DNA of 64,000 bases from Thioalkalivibrio sulfidiphilus. Its GTDB lineage: Bacteria > Pseudomonadota > Gammaproteobacteria > Ectothiorhodospirales > Ectothiorhodospiraceae. The position numbers and the translations under genes were made by a program. Shown here piece after piece: positions 33,247 through 42,165 of this stretch. How positions within the stretch are numbered: position 1 is the first letter of the stretch; every line of letters starts with the position of its first letter. The notes below the pieces were generated by a model. That model saw only the letters and a program-made list of their open reading frames with translations, was not told the origin of the DNA and did no database searches. The stretch lies in NCBI RefSeq assembly GCF_000377945.1, contig NZ_KB898925.1, forward strand, positions 50,175 to 114,174, written 5' to 3'.

Positions 33247-34737
33247 ATGGCCGATTTCAAAACCCCAGAGGTGAAGGAATACCTGGAGATACCCGCCCTG
33301 GAAGCCGGGGTCATGTCGCACAGCGCGCCCTTCGTCTCCAAGGAGCAGTTCCAGGCCCCCCTGGGCTTCCCCGGCGAGTTGGTGGACAACTGGCAGCAGG
33401 TGGCCATCGACAAGCTGGGCGAACTGCTGGAGACCAACCGCGGTCTGCAGGTGTTCATGGACTCCTGCGTGAAGTGCGGCGCCTGCACCGACAAGTGCCA
33501 CTACTTCCTGGGCACCTCCGATCCGCGCAACATGCCGGTGGCCCGCCAGGATCTGCTGCGTGGCGTCTACCGACGCTACTACACCCTGCCCGGAAAACTG
33601 TTCCCCAAACTGGTGGGCGCCATGGACCTGACCGAGGAGGTGCTGGACCAGTGGTACAGCTACTTCCACCAGTGCTCCGAGTGCCGCCGCTGCTCCGTGT
33701 TCTGCCCTTACGGCATCGACACCGCCGAGGTCACCATGGCCACCCGCGAGATCATGAACGCGGTGGGCAAGGGCCAGAAGTACAGCAACGAGATCATCGG
33801 CAAGGTCTTCAAGATCGGCAACAACCTGGGTCTGCCCGAGCCGGCCCTGCGCGACACCCTGGAAGGCCTCGAGGAAGAGGTCAAGATGGACACCGGCGTG
33901 GACGTGCGCTACCCGCTGGACGAGAAGGGTGCCGAGGTGCTGCTGGTGACCCCTTCCGCCGACTTCTTCGCCGAGCCCCACGTGGACGGCCTGATCGGTT
34001 ATGGCAAGGTGTTTCATCAGGCCGGCATCTCCTGGACTCTGTCCTCCCACGCCTCCGAGGCGGCGAACTTCGGCCTGTTCATCGGCTCGCCCGAGAACAT
34101 GAAGCGCATCGCCATGCGCATCCGAGAGGCGGCCCTGGATCTGGGCGTGAAGCGCATCGTGTTCGGCGAGTGCGGCCATGCCTGGCGCGTGGCCTACAGC
34201 TTTCTCAACACCCTGGCGGGTCCCTTCGACTTCCTGGACCCCCGCTACCCGGTGCCGCAGCACATCTGCGAGGTCACCTATGACCTGATCCAGCGCGGCG
34301 CCCTGACCCTGGACAAGAGCGCCAACGACCACCGGCGGGTCACCTTCCACGATTCCTGCAACGTGGCCCGCGCCTCGCGCATGGGCGACATGCCCGGCGG
34401 GCAGTTCGTGATCCCCCGCGAGATACTCAAGGCGGTGTGCAATCACTACTACGACATGGCCCCCGACACCATCGGTGAGTCCACCTTCTGCTGCGGCGGC
34501 GGTGGTGGCCTGTTGACCGACGACCTGATGGAGCTTCGCGTCAAGGGTGCCCTGCCGCGCATGCAGGCCCTCAAGCACGTGGTGGAAGAACACGGCGTCA
34601 ACCAGCTGGTGGCGATCTGCGCCATCTGCAAGAGCCAGTTCTCCAAGGTACTGCCCTATTACGGATTTGAAATGGATCAGATCGTGAGCCTGCATCAGCT
34701 GGTCGGCGATGCACTCGTGATGGATTCCAAGCAGTAA
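33247..34737 (+). CDS. dsrK: DsrK, HdrD-like iron-sulfur subunit
   Basis: DsrK is the cytoplasmic catalytic subunit of DsrMKJOP, thought to act on the DsrC trisulfide or disulfide. The 496-aa protein has two [4Fe-4S] motifs (CVKCGACTDKC and CSECRRCSVFCP) and a C-terminal CCG domain (HDSCNVARAS, FCCGGGGGLL) for the noncubane cluster, as in HdrB/HdrD. It follows dsrM. Confidence 0.97.
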   Translation: MADFKTPEVKEYLEIPALEAGVMSHSAPFVSKEQFQAPLGFPGELVDNWQQVAIDKLGELLETNRGLQVFMDSCVKCGACTDKCHYFLGTSDPRNMPVARQDLLRGVYRRYYTLPGKLFPKLVGAMDLTEEVLDQWYSYFHQCSECRRCSVFCPYGIDTAEVTMATREIMNAVGKGQKYSNEIIGKVFKIGNNLGLPEPALRDTLEGLEEEVKMDTGVDVRYPLDEKGAEVLLVTPSADFFAEPHVDGLIGYGKVFHQAGISWTLSSHASEAANFGLFIGSPENMKRIAMRIREAALDLGVKRIVFGECGHAWRVAYSFLNTLAGPFDFLDPRYPVPQHICEVTYDLIQRGALTLDKSANDHRRVTFHDSCNVARASRMGDMPGGQFVIPREILKAVCNHYYDMAPDTIGESTFCCGGGGGLLTDDLMELRVKGALPRMQALKHVVEEHGVNQLVAICAICKSQFSKVLPYYGFEMDQIVSLHQLVGDALVMDSKQ

Positions 34738-34794
34738 TAAAACAATACAGATCGCAATCAGGCCACTGGCCCGACATCAATCAGGAGAAGACCC

Positions 34795-36741
34795 ATGGCG
34801 ACTTCCAGCGATGACATGAAACTGACTTTCCGCAGGTTCCGCGATGGCGACCACAATCGCCGCAGCTGGAAGGACGCCATCTTCGAAGGCGACCACTCCC
34901 ACAAGTGCCCGGTCTACGTGCACCGCACCCCGCCCTGCCAGGGTTCCTGCCCCTCCGGAGAGGACATCCGCGGCTGGCTGCAGATCGTTCGCGGCATCGA
35001 GAAGCCCCCGGCCGACATGAGCATGCAGGAATACGCCTTCCGCCGCTCCACCAGCGCCAACCCCTTCCCCTCGGTGATGGGCCGCGTGTGCCCGGCCCCC
35101 TGCGAGTCCGGCTGCAACCGCAACGAGGTGGAAGACTTCGTCGGCATCAACTCCGTTGAGCAATTCATCGGTGACTCCGCCTTCAACCAGGGCTTCAAGT
35201 TCGAGGCTGCCCCCGCCCTGTCCGGCAAGCGCGTGGCCATCATCGGCGGCGGCCCCGGCGGCATGTCGGCGGCCTATCACCTGCGCAAGCGCGGTCATGC
35301 CTCCACCATCTTCGATGACCACGAGGAACTCGGCGGCATGATGATGTACGGCATCCCCGAGTACCGGGTGCCCCGCAACATCCTGCGCCACGAGATCCAG
35401 CGCATCCTGGACCTGGGCGGCATCGACGTACGCCTCAAGACCCGTGTTGGCCGTGACGTGAGCATAGAGGACGTGGAGAAGGAATTCGACGCCGTGGTCT
35501 GGGCCGTGGGCTGCCAGACCGGCCGCAAGCTGCCGGTACCCGGTGGCGATGCCCCCAACTGCATCACCGGTGTGGACTTCCTGGAGGCCTTCAACACCGG
35601 CCGCATCAAGGTCCTGAGCACCGACAACATCGTCTGCGTGGGCGGTGGTGACACCTCCATCGACGTGGTCTCCGTGGCCCGCCGTCTGGGCCGCATCGAG
35701 GCCGAGAACATCACCGATAACCCGGAAGACATGATCCACGGCTACGTGGCGCACGACAGCGCCATGAGCGCCATGCGCACCGGCGCCAACGTGACCCTGA
35801 CCTCCCTGTTCCCCAAGGAGAAGATGACCGCCGCCGAGCACGAGGTGCACGATGCCCTGCACGAGGGTGTGACCATCCTCGACGGTGTGATTCCGGTTGA
35901 GGTGGTGCTCAACGACAAGGGCCGCGCCGTGGGTCTGAAGATGGCCAAGTGCGAGTTCGAGGGCAACACACCCAAGGCCGTACCCGGCACCGAGTTCGTG
36001 CTGGAGGCCAATCTGATCGTGTCCGCCATCGGTCAGGGTGGTGATCTCAGCGGCCTGGAATCTCTGGACAACGGTCGCGGCTTCATCGACACCGACAAGT
36101 TCTACCAGGTGCCCGGCAAGCAGGGTCACTTCGTGATCGGCGACATCATCCGCCCCCACCTGCTGACCACCGCCATCGGTCATGGCGCCATCGCCGCCGA
36201 CAGCATCGATCACTACCTGTCGCACGAGGAGCCCATCAAGCGCCCGCGCGTCGACGTGCATCACTTCAAGCTGCTCAACAAGCTGCAGGAGGTGGGCCTC
36301 GACCCAGAGCCCTACTCCGGTGAACAGATCCGCGGCACCTCCGAGAGCAAGTTCGCGGTGCACAACTTCGAGGACCGCTCCGCCCAGGAGATCATCTCCC
36401 ACGAGAAGCTGTTCAAGGGCCACTTCCCGTTCACCCCGCGCAACAAACGCAGCGAGCACGGCCCCAGCGCCGACGAGGTGATCGGCCACTTCCAGGAGCG
36501 CATGGACTGCCTCACCGAGGAACAGGCCGTGGCCGAGGCCAAGCGCTGCATGAGCTGCGGCATGTGCTTCGAGTGCGACAACTGCGTGATCTACTGCCCG
36601 CAGACCGCCGTGTACCGTGTGCCCAAGAAAGAAGCCGCCACCGGCCGCTACGTGGCCACCGACTACGCCAAGTGCGTGGGCTGCCACATCTGTGCCGAGG
36701 TCTGCCCCACCGGCTACATCGACATGGCCATGGGTGACTGA
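34795..36741 (+). CDS. dsrL: DsrL, NAD(P)H:acceptor oxidoreductase of the rDsr pathway
   Basis: DsrL is the iron-sulfur flavoprotein that accepts electrons from rDsrAB and reduces NAD(P)+; it marks the oxidative pathway. The 648-aa protein has N-terminal cluster cysteines (CQGSCPSGEDI, CPAPCESGCNR), an FAD site (IIGGGPGGMSAAYHL at ~147), an NAD(P)H site (VGGGDTSIDVVSVA), and a C-terminal ferredoxin domain (CMSCGMCFECDNC, CVGCHICAEVCP). It is related to the glutamate synthase small subunit. Confidence 0.96.
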   Translation: MATSSDDMKLTFRRFRDGDHNRRSWKDAIFEGDHSHKCPVYVHRTPPCQGSCPSGEDIRGWLQIVRGIEKPPADMSMQEYAFRRSTSANPFPSVMGRVCPAPCESGCNRNEVEDFVGINSVEQFIGDSAFNQGFKFEAAPALSGKRVAIIGGGPGGMSAAYHLRKRGHASTIFDDHEELGGMMMYGIPEYRVPRNILRHEIQRILDLGGIDVRLKTRVGRDVSIEDVEKEFDAVVWAVGCQTGRKLPVPGGDAPNCITGVDFLEAFNTGRIKVLSTDNIVCVGGGDTSIDVVSVARRLGRIEAENITDNPEDMIHGYVAHDSAMSAMRTGANVTLTSLFPKEKMTAAEHEVHDALHEGVTILDGVIPVEVVLNDKGRAVGLKMAKCEFEGNTPKAVPGTEFVLEANLIVSAIGQGGDLSGLESLDNGRGFIDTDKFYQVPGKQGHFVIGDIIRPHLLTTAIGHGAIAADSIDHYLSHEEPIKRPRVDVHHFKLLNKLQEVGLDPEPYSGEQIRGTSESKFAVHNFEDRSAQEIISHEKLFKGHFPFTPRNKRSEHGPSADEVIGHFQERMDCLTEEQAVAEAKRCMSCGMCFECDNCVIYCPQTAVYRVPKKEAATGRYVATDYAKCVGCHICAEVCPTGYIDMAMGD

Positions 36742-36744
36742 ACC

Positions 36745-37233
36745 ATGGGGCGAGGCATCTCACTTGTCCGTATGATCCTCGCCGGTCTGCTGCTGGCGGG
36801 CGCGGTCTTCGCGCTCGCCGGCTGCAGCCCGGTGGAAGGTCCGCAGATGATGCAGGCCCGGGGTGACCAGTGCGTGGAGCCGCTGGAAGTCATCCGCCGG
36901 GATCACATGAAGCTGCTCAGCCACGAGAAGGATCAGGCGGTGCTGTTCGGCGTGCGCAACCCCAACCACAGCATCCGGGGTTGCGTGGAGTGTCATGTCT
37001 CGCCCACCGCCAGCCGGGATGACCCCAGCAGCCACTTCTGCCTGAACTGCCACAGCTTCAACGCGGTGCGCATGGACTGCTTCCAGTGTCATGCGGACAA
37101 GCCCGCCAATGACTACCACTTCCATGCCCTCAACCCCCACGGGCCGGGCTTTGGTTTCGATTCCGCGGCGGATTCCGCCAGCCTGGCCCGGGACCTGGAG
37201 TCCATCATCGCCCTGGAGACGCAGAAACCATGA
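36745..37233 (+). CDS. dsrJ: DsrJ, periplasmic triheme cytochrome c
   Basis: DsrJ is the heme c subunit of DsrMKJOP. The 162-aa protein starts with an uncleaved-type signal anchor (residues ~8-27) and has exactly three CXXCH motifs (CVECH, CLNCH, CFQCH). It starts 3 bases after dsrL and overlaps dsrO by 4 bases (ATGA). Confidence 0.95.
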   Translation: MGRGISLVRMILAGLLLAGAVFALAGCSPVEGPQMMQARGDQCVEPLEVIRRDHMKLLSHEKDQAVLFGVRNPNHSIRGCVECHVSPTASRDDPSSHFCLNCHSFNAVRMDCFQCHADKPANDYHFHALNPHGPGFGFDSAADSASLARDLESIIALETQKP

Positions 37234-37964
37234 GCCATGACTCCACGCCTGATCTCTCCCGCCGCCGCTTCATCACCGGCGCGGTCGGCGCCGTGGCCAG
37301 CCTCACGGTGGCACCGGGCATCTTCCTGATGCAGACCAACGCCCAGGCCGGCACCAAGCCCGGTGCCCGCTGGGGCCTGCTGATCAACACCAATGTGTGC
37401 GGCGACTGCAACGCCTGCGTGACCGCCTGTCACAAGGAAAACGGCGTGGGCAGCATGAACCGGCCCACCACCGACGCCCAGTGGATCCGCAAGGTGAACA
37501 TCACCGACCGGGCCACCGGCCACAGCCGTTCCCTGCCGGTGATGTGCCAGCACTGCGAACACCCGCCTTGCGTGGACGTGTGCCCCACCGGCGCCTCCTT
37601 CCGGCGCGCGGACGGCATCGTGCTGGTCAACAAGCACACCTGCATCGGCTGCCGCTACTGCATGATGGCCTGCCCCTACAAGGCACGCTCCTTCATCCAT
37701 GAACATCTCACCGACCAGGTGCCCCATGCCCCCCGCGGCAAGGGCACGGTAGAGAGCTGCACCCTGTGCGTGCATCGCATCGACAAGGGCGAGCGGACCA
37801 CCGCCTGCGTGGAGGCCTGCCACACCGAGGGCAACGGCGCCATGGTGTTCGGTGATCTCAACGATCCCAATTCCGAGATCTCCCGCCGCCTGGCCGAGTA
37901 CGGCGGGGCCGCCATCCGGGCCGACCTGGGTCTGAACCCGGGCGTGCGCTACCAGGGACTCTGA
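37230..37964 (+). CDS. dsrO: DsrO, periplasmic iron-sulfur protein
   Basis: DsrO is a Tat-exported ferredoxin-like subunit related to NrfC/HybA. The Tat motif is SRRRFITGA near residue 10; four cluster motifs follow (CGDCNACVTAC, CQHCEHPPCVDVCP, CIGCRYCMMACP, and CTLC with ACVEAC). It is translationally coupled to dsrJ through ATGA. Confidence 0.96.
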   Translation: MSHDSTPDLSRRRFITGAVGAVASLTVAPGIFLMQTNAQAGTKPGARWGLLINTNVCGDCNACVTACHKENGVGSMNRPTTDAQWIRKVNITDRATGHSRSLPVMCQHCEHPPCVDVCPTGASFRRADGIVLVNKHTCIGCRYCMMACPYKARSFIHEHLTDQVPHAPRGKGTVESCTLCVHRIDKGERTTACVEACHTEGNGAMVFGDLNDPNSEISRRLAEYGGAAIRADLGLNPGVRYQGL

Positions 37965-37973
37965 TCCGAGGCT

Positions 37974-39227
37974 ATGACAAGCATGAAAGCGATGACCCAC
38001 TTCCGGGAGATCGAGGGCAGGAGCAAGGGCTACTACGGACTGCTCGTGCTGCTGTTATTCGGCATCGGCCTGGGCCTGGTGGCCGCCGCCCTCAAAGGCA
38101 CCTATGGCCACCACATCACGGGCATGAACAACCACGTGGTCTGGGGGCTGCCCCACGTGTTCGCCATCTTCCTGATCGTGGCCGCTTCCGGGGCCCTGAA
38201 CGTGGCCTCCATCGCCTCGGTGTTCGGTCGCAAGGCCTACAAGCCCCTGGCGCCCCTGTCGGGCCTGCTGGCCATCACACTGCTCGTCGGCGGTCTGGCC
38301 GTGCTGGTGCTGGACCTGGGCCGTCCCGACCGGCTGATCGTGGCCATGACCCATTACAACTTCAAGTCCATCTTCGCCTGGAACATCTTCCTCTACACCG
38401 GCTTCATCGCCATCGTGGCGGTGTACCTGTGGTTCATGATGGAACGGCGCATGAACCCCCACAGCACCAAGGTGGGCTACCTGGCGTTCATCTGGCGCCT
38501 GATCCTGACCACCGGTACCGGGTCCATCTTCGGCTTCCTGGTGGCCCGCGAGGCCTATGACGCCGCCATCCTGGCCCCCCTGTTCATCGCCCTGTCCTTC
38601 TCCCTGGGTCTGGCGGTGTTCCTGCTGGTGCTGATGGCCGCCTACAACTGGACCGGACGTCCCCTGGGTGACGCCATTCTCAGGCGCCTGAAGAACCTCC
38701 TGGGCATCTTCGTGGCCGGCGTGCTGTACTTCGTGGCCGTCTACCACCTCACCAACCTGTATGCCACCCGCCTGCACGGCGTGGAGGCCTTCCTGCTGGT
38801 GCACGGCGGCATCTATCCCTTCCTGTTCTGGTTCGGCCAGATCGCCCTGGGCAGCGTGCTGCCCCTGGTGCTGTTGTTCCACCCGGTGTGGAGCCGTTGC
38901 CGGGCGGTGATCGCCGCGGCCTGCGGCCTGGTGATCCTGGGCGGCCTGGCACAGCTCTATGTGACCATCATCGGCGGTCAGGCCTACCCGCTCGACCTGT
39001 TCCCCGGCCATGACGTGAGCAGCAGCTTCTTCGACGGCGTGGTGGCCCCCTACACCCCCTCCGCCGTGGAGTGGATGCTGGGCATCGGCGGCGTGGCCCT
39101 GGCCCTGTTCATGGTGACCGTGGCCATCAAGTTCCTGCGCTTCCTGCCCGAGAGCCTGGCCGACGACAAGGTGGATCCGCACCACGCCGCGCAGGCCGCC
39201 GCCGGGGCCGAACCCGCCAAGGCATGA
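37974..39227 (+). CDS. dsrP: DsrP, NrfD-family membrane subunit
   Basis: DsrP is an integral membrane quinone-interacting protein that pairs with DsrO. The 417-aa protein has about ten hydrophobic segments and the NrfD-like FHPVW and LVLDLGRPDRL motifs. It starts 9 bases after dsrO and completes the DsrMKJOP complex. Confidence 0.95.
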   Translation: MTSMKAMTHFREIEGRSKGYYGLLVLLLFGIGLGLVAAALKGTYGHHITGMNNHVVWGLPHVFAIFLIVAASGALNVASIASVFGRKAYKPLAPLSGLLAITLLVGGLAVLVLDLGRPDRLIVAMTHYNFKSIFAWNIFLYTGFIAIVAVYLWFMMERRMNPHSTKVGYLAFIWRLILTTGTGSIFGFLVAREAYDAAILAPLFIALSFSLGLAVFLLVLMAAYNWTGRPLGDAILRRLKNLLGIFVAGVLYFVAVYHLTNLYATRLHGVEAFLLVHGGIYPFLFWFGQIALGSVLPLVLLFHPVWSRCRAVIAAACGLVILGGLAQLYVTIIGGQAYPLDLFPGHDVSSSFFDGVVAPYTPSAVEWMLGIGGVALALFMVTVAIKFLRFLPESLADDKVDPHHAAQAAAGAEPAKA

Positions 39228-39258
39228 GGCCTGTGACACTGCCCCGCGGCGCCTGATC

Positions 39259-40677
39259 ATGACGCGCCTGCTCGTCTCGGCCGCCCACAAGTCCTCCGGC
39301 AAGACCACCGTAGCCACAGGCCTGTGCGCCGCCCTCGCGGCGCGCGGCCTGCGGGTACGGCCCTTCAAGAAAGGTCCCGACTACATCGACCCCCTGTGGC
39401 TCGGCCATGCCGCCGGCCGTCCCTGCGTGAACCTGGACTTCCATACCCAGGATCACGACGAGATCCTGGCCATGGCCGCCCGTTACGAGCGGGACACCGA
39501 TGTCACCCTGGTGGAAGGCAACAAGGGCCTCTACGACGGCGTGGACCTGGAGGGCAGCAACAGCAACGCCGCCCTGGCCAAGCTGCTCGAGACCCCGGTG
39601 GTGCTGGTGGTGGACTGCCGCGGCATGACCCGGGGCATCGCCCCCCTGCTGCTCGGTTACCAGGCCTTCGATGCCGGCGTCCGCATCGGCGGCGTGATCC
39701 TCAACCGGGTCGGCGGCGCCCGCCATGAATCCAAGCTGCGCGCGGTCATCGAACACTACACGGACATCCCCGTCCTGGGCGCCGTGCACGAGGACCCGGC
39801 GCTGCAGATCATCGAACGCCACCTGGGGCTGGTCCCCAGCAACGAGCACCAGAAGGCGGACAGCCAGATCCGCCGCCTGGGCGAGGCCATCGCTGCACAG
39901 GTGGACCTGGAGGCCGTGCTCAAGATCGGCACAGACACCCGCACGCCCCTGCCGGCTACGCCCTCGCCCGTTGCCGAGGCCGAAGCCGGTCCGAAGGTAC
40001 GTATCGCGGTCGCCCGGGACGCCGCCTTCGGTTTCTACTACCACACGGACCTGGAGGCCCTGGAGCAGGCCGGTGCGCAGCTATGCTTTTTCGATGCCCT
40101 GCATGACACACAGCTTCCCGAAGCGGATGCCCTGTTCATCGGCGGCGGTTTCCCCGAAACCCACCTGGAGGCCCTGGAGGCCAACGCCCCCCTGCGCGGC
40201 GCGATCCGGGATGCCATTGAGGCAGGCCTGCCCGCCTACGCCGAGTGCGGGGGACTCATGTACCTCTCGCGCAGCATCCGTTGGAAAGATCAGTGCCACA
40301 CCATGGTGGGCGTGATCCCGGGCAACGTGGTCATGCATGAACGCCCCCAGGGCCGCGGCTATGTGCGCCTCGAGGAGACCGGCGCGGGCCTCTGGCCGCT
40401 TCAGGATGCGGAAGGCAAGCCAGCCGCCTTCCCTGCGCACGAATTCCATTACTCGGCCCTGGAGCCCCTGGGCGCTGAGACCGTGTACGCCTACCGGGTC
40501 CTGCGCGGTCACGGCGTGGACGGGCGTCACGACGGCATCGTCCGCCACAATCTGCTGGCCAGCTACAGCCACCAGCGACACACCCGCCGCAATCCCTGGG
40601 CCTCGCGCTTCGTGGCCTTCATCCGTCATCAGCTACAATCCCGTTCAGCGACACCGGCCCGCAGCACAGCCCCCTGA
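39259..40677 (+). CDS. dsrN: DsrN, siroheme amidase (cobyrinate a,c-diamide synthase-like)
   Basis: DsrN amidates siroheme, using glutamine and ATP, to give the siroheme amide used by DsrAB. The 472-aa protein has an N-terminal P-loop (AHKSSGKTTVATG), DYIDPLWL and LVEGNKGLYDG as in CobB/CbiA, and a C-terminal glutamine amidotransferase domain with the nucleophile Cys in AYAECGGLMYLS and a His in FPAHEFHYS. It links the product of cysG at 20123 to the dsr enzyme. Confidence 0.93.
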   Translation: MTRLLVSAAHKSSGKTTVATGLCAALAARGLRVRPFKKGPDYIDPLWLGHAAGRPCVNLDFHTQDHDEILAMAARYERDTDVTLVEGNKGLYDGVDLEGSNSNAALAKLLETPVVLVVDCRGMTRGIAPLLLGYQAFDAGVRIGGVILNRVGGARHESKLRAVIEHYTDIPVLGAVHEDPALQIIERHLGLVPSNEHQKADSQIRRLGEAIAAQVDLEAVLKIGTDTRTPLPATPSPVAEAEAGPKVRIAVARDAAFGFYYHTDLEALEQAGAQLCFFDALHDTQLPEADALFIGGGFPETHLEALEANAPLRGAIRDAIEAGLPAYAECGGLMYLSRSIRWKDQCHTMVGVIPGNVVMHERPQGRGYVRLEETGAGLWPLQDAEGKPAAFPAHEFHYSALEPLGAETVYAYRVLRGHGVDGRHDGIVRHNLLASYSHQRHTRRNPWASRFVAFIRHQLQSRSATPARSTAP

Positions 40678-40712
40678 ATGCGTCGCGCCTCCATGCACAC
40701 CAGGAGTTATCC

Positions 40713-41078
40713 ATGATCACCATCACCCCCAACGCCGCAAAGCAGATCATCGAGTCGGCCAGGCAGAGCGGCCTCGAGAACACCCCCCTGCGCATCGCCG
40801 CACGCCGCCATTCCGACGGCGCCATCGAGTACGGCATGGGCTTCGACGACACTGGCCGTGACGAGGATCTGACCTTCAAGAGCGAGGGCGTGAGCCTGGT
40901 CATCGACCCCATCTGCGTCGACCTGGTAAAGGATGCAGTGCTGGACTACGTGGAGATGAACCCGGGCGAATTCCGCTTCATCTTCATGAATCCCAACGAT
41001 CCCCACTACCGCCCGCCCAATTCCGCCGCCGGCGCCCCGCCCGCCAGCGTGAGCGGCACCTGGTCACCGGAGAAGTAA
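40713..41078 (+). CDS. dsrR: DsrR, A-type-scaffold-like protein lacking cluster cysteines
   Basis: DsrR resembles IscA/ErpA (MITITPNAAKQIIESARQ start, GMGFDDTGRDEDL, VDYVEMN-like LDYVEMNPGEFRF), but the three IscA cysteines are missing and the only Cys (DPICVDL) is elsewhere, as in A. vinosum DsrR, which cannot carry an Fe-S cluster and influences dsr gene product levels. The 121-aa protein has a C-terminal Pro/Gly-rich tail. It ends the plus-strand dsr run. Confidence 0.92.
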   Translation: MITITPNAAKQIIESARQSGLENTPLRIAARRHSDGAIEYGMGFDDTGRDEDLTFKSEGVSLVIDPICVDLVKDAVLDYVEMNPGEFRFIFMNPNDPHYRPPNSAAGAPPASVSGTWSPEK

Positions 41079-41086
41079 ACGGACGA

Positions 41087-41192
41087 AGCAAACCGCAAAG
41101 GCCGCCAAGGTCGGCGCGAAGGACGCGAAGCCTATCTTGATGAATACACCTCGCGGCCTTAGCGCATACCTTCGTGCCCCTCGCGGTTCGCT
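41087..41192. repeat. Long intergenic hairpin, family B (decayed)
   Basis: Left arm 41087-41130 (ACCGCAAAGGCCGCCAAGG) and right arm 41152-41192 pair with several mismatches. It lies directly after dsrR and marks the right border of the dsr operon; the outer arms contain the same GCAAAG units as other family B copies. Confidence 0.72.
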
Positions 41193-41225
41193 TTCCCTCG
41201 CACCCCAACAGGGTCGTAACCAGAC

Positions 41226-41900
41226 ATGCTTCTGACCATTCCTGACCTGCTGGATGCCGCGCAGCTGGCCGAGATTCGGCGGATGCTGGCGGATGCACCG
41301 TTCACTGACGGCCGCTACAGCGCCGGCGCGGATGCCCGGCGCGTGAAGCACAATGAGGAAGTGGATCCATCGGATGCCCGTGTCAGGACGCTCAACCAGC
41401 TGGTGCTCATGCCCCTGTACCGGCATGAGACCTTCCAGGCCGCCGCCCTGCCCCGCAAGCTCTCCGGCGCCTTCTTCGCCCGCTACCTGCCCGGCATGCA
41501 GTACGGTGCCCACGTGGACGACCCGGTCATGGGCCCGGAGGGCGGCCGCTACCGAACGGATGTATCCGTGACCGTGTTCATCGGCGAACCGGAAAGCTAT
41601 GAGGGTGGTGAACTGGTTGTGGAAACGGACTTCGGTGAGCAGCAGGTGAAACTGCCGGCGGGACATGCCGTGATCTATCCCTCCTCCAGCCTGCACCGGG
41701 TTGCGCCGGTCACCCGCGGCGAGCGACTGGTCGCTGTCGCCTGGGCGGAATCCATGGTGCGCGACCCTGCCCGGAGGCAAATGCTCTACGAGCTCTACCA
41801 GGTCCATGAGGCCTTGCGCAGGGACAATCCCGATGCCGAGTCGACCCGGCGTGCCGGACACGTACGCGCCAACCTGATGCGCATGTGGGCGGACGTTTAG
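41226..41900 (+). CDS. PKHD-type Fe(II)/2-oxoglutarate hydroxylase (YbiX/PiuC-like)
   Basis: The 224-aa protein has the iron triad H96-x-D98 (QYGAHVDDPVMG) and H157 (SSSLHRVAPVTRG), with Arg167 binding 2-oxoglutarate. Members of this group sit in iron-uptake operons, but here no TonB receptor is near. It lies 148 bases after dsrR on the same strand, separated by a hairpin, so co-transcription with dsr is uncertain. Confidence 0.85.
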   Translation: MLLTIPDLLDAAQLAEIRRMLADAPFTDGRYSAGADARRVKHNEEVDPSDARVRTLNQLVLMPLYRHETFQAAALPRKLSGAFFARYLPGMQYGAHVDDPVMGPEGGRYRTDVSVTVFIGEPESYEGGELVVETDFGEQQVKLPAGHAVIYPSSSLHRVAPVTRGERLVAVAWAESMVRDPARRQMLYELYQVHEALRRDNPDAESTRRAGHVRANLMRMWADV

Positions 41901-41971
41901 TCCGAAGTGCCAAAGGAAGAAGTGCTAAAGGAAGAAGTGTGAATTGGGAAGTGGGAAGTTAAACCCAATGC

Positions 41972-42165
41972 CGTAGGTTGGACTGAGCGCAGCGAAGTCC
42001 AACGGCTCGGACAAGAGAAAACCTGTCCTCTCGCAAAGAGAAAGAAAAACATGTTCCTCTCACGGGGACACGGAAGCACGGGGAAATCCTATTTGATCAG
42101 GTTTCCTCCGTGTCCCCGTGCCTCCGTGAGAGGATTGGTTCTGATTTGGATTACCCCAACCTACG
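41972..42165. repeat. Outer inverted repeat, family G (CGTAGGTTGG), holding a nested hairpin
   Basis: CGTAGGTTGG (41972-41981) is complementary to CCAACCTACG (42156-42165). Next to the left arm is GAGCGCAGCGAAGTCCAAC, a unit type often repeated in proteobacterial spacers. The right arm overlaps the last codons and stop of the gene at 42151, so it also codes for the protein's C-terminal end. A family H hairpin (42056-42133) sits in the loop. Confidence 0.7.
42056..42133. repeat. Long intergenic hairpin, family H (CTCTCACGGGGACACGG), nested
   Basis: Left arm 42056-42083 pairs with right arm 42106-42133 (TCCGTGTCCCCGTGCCTCCG and on). It is wholly inside the family G element. A second copy is at 43390-43458. 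Confidence 0.88.
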
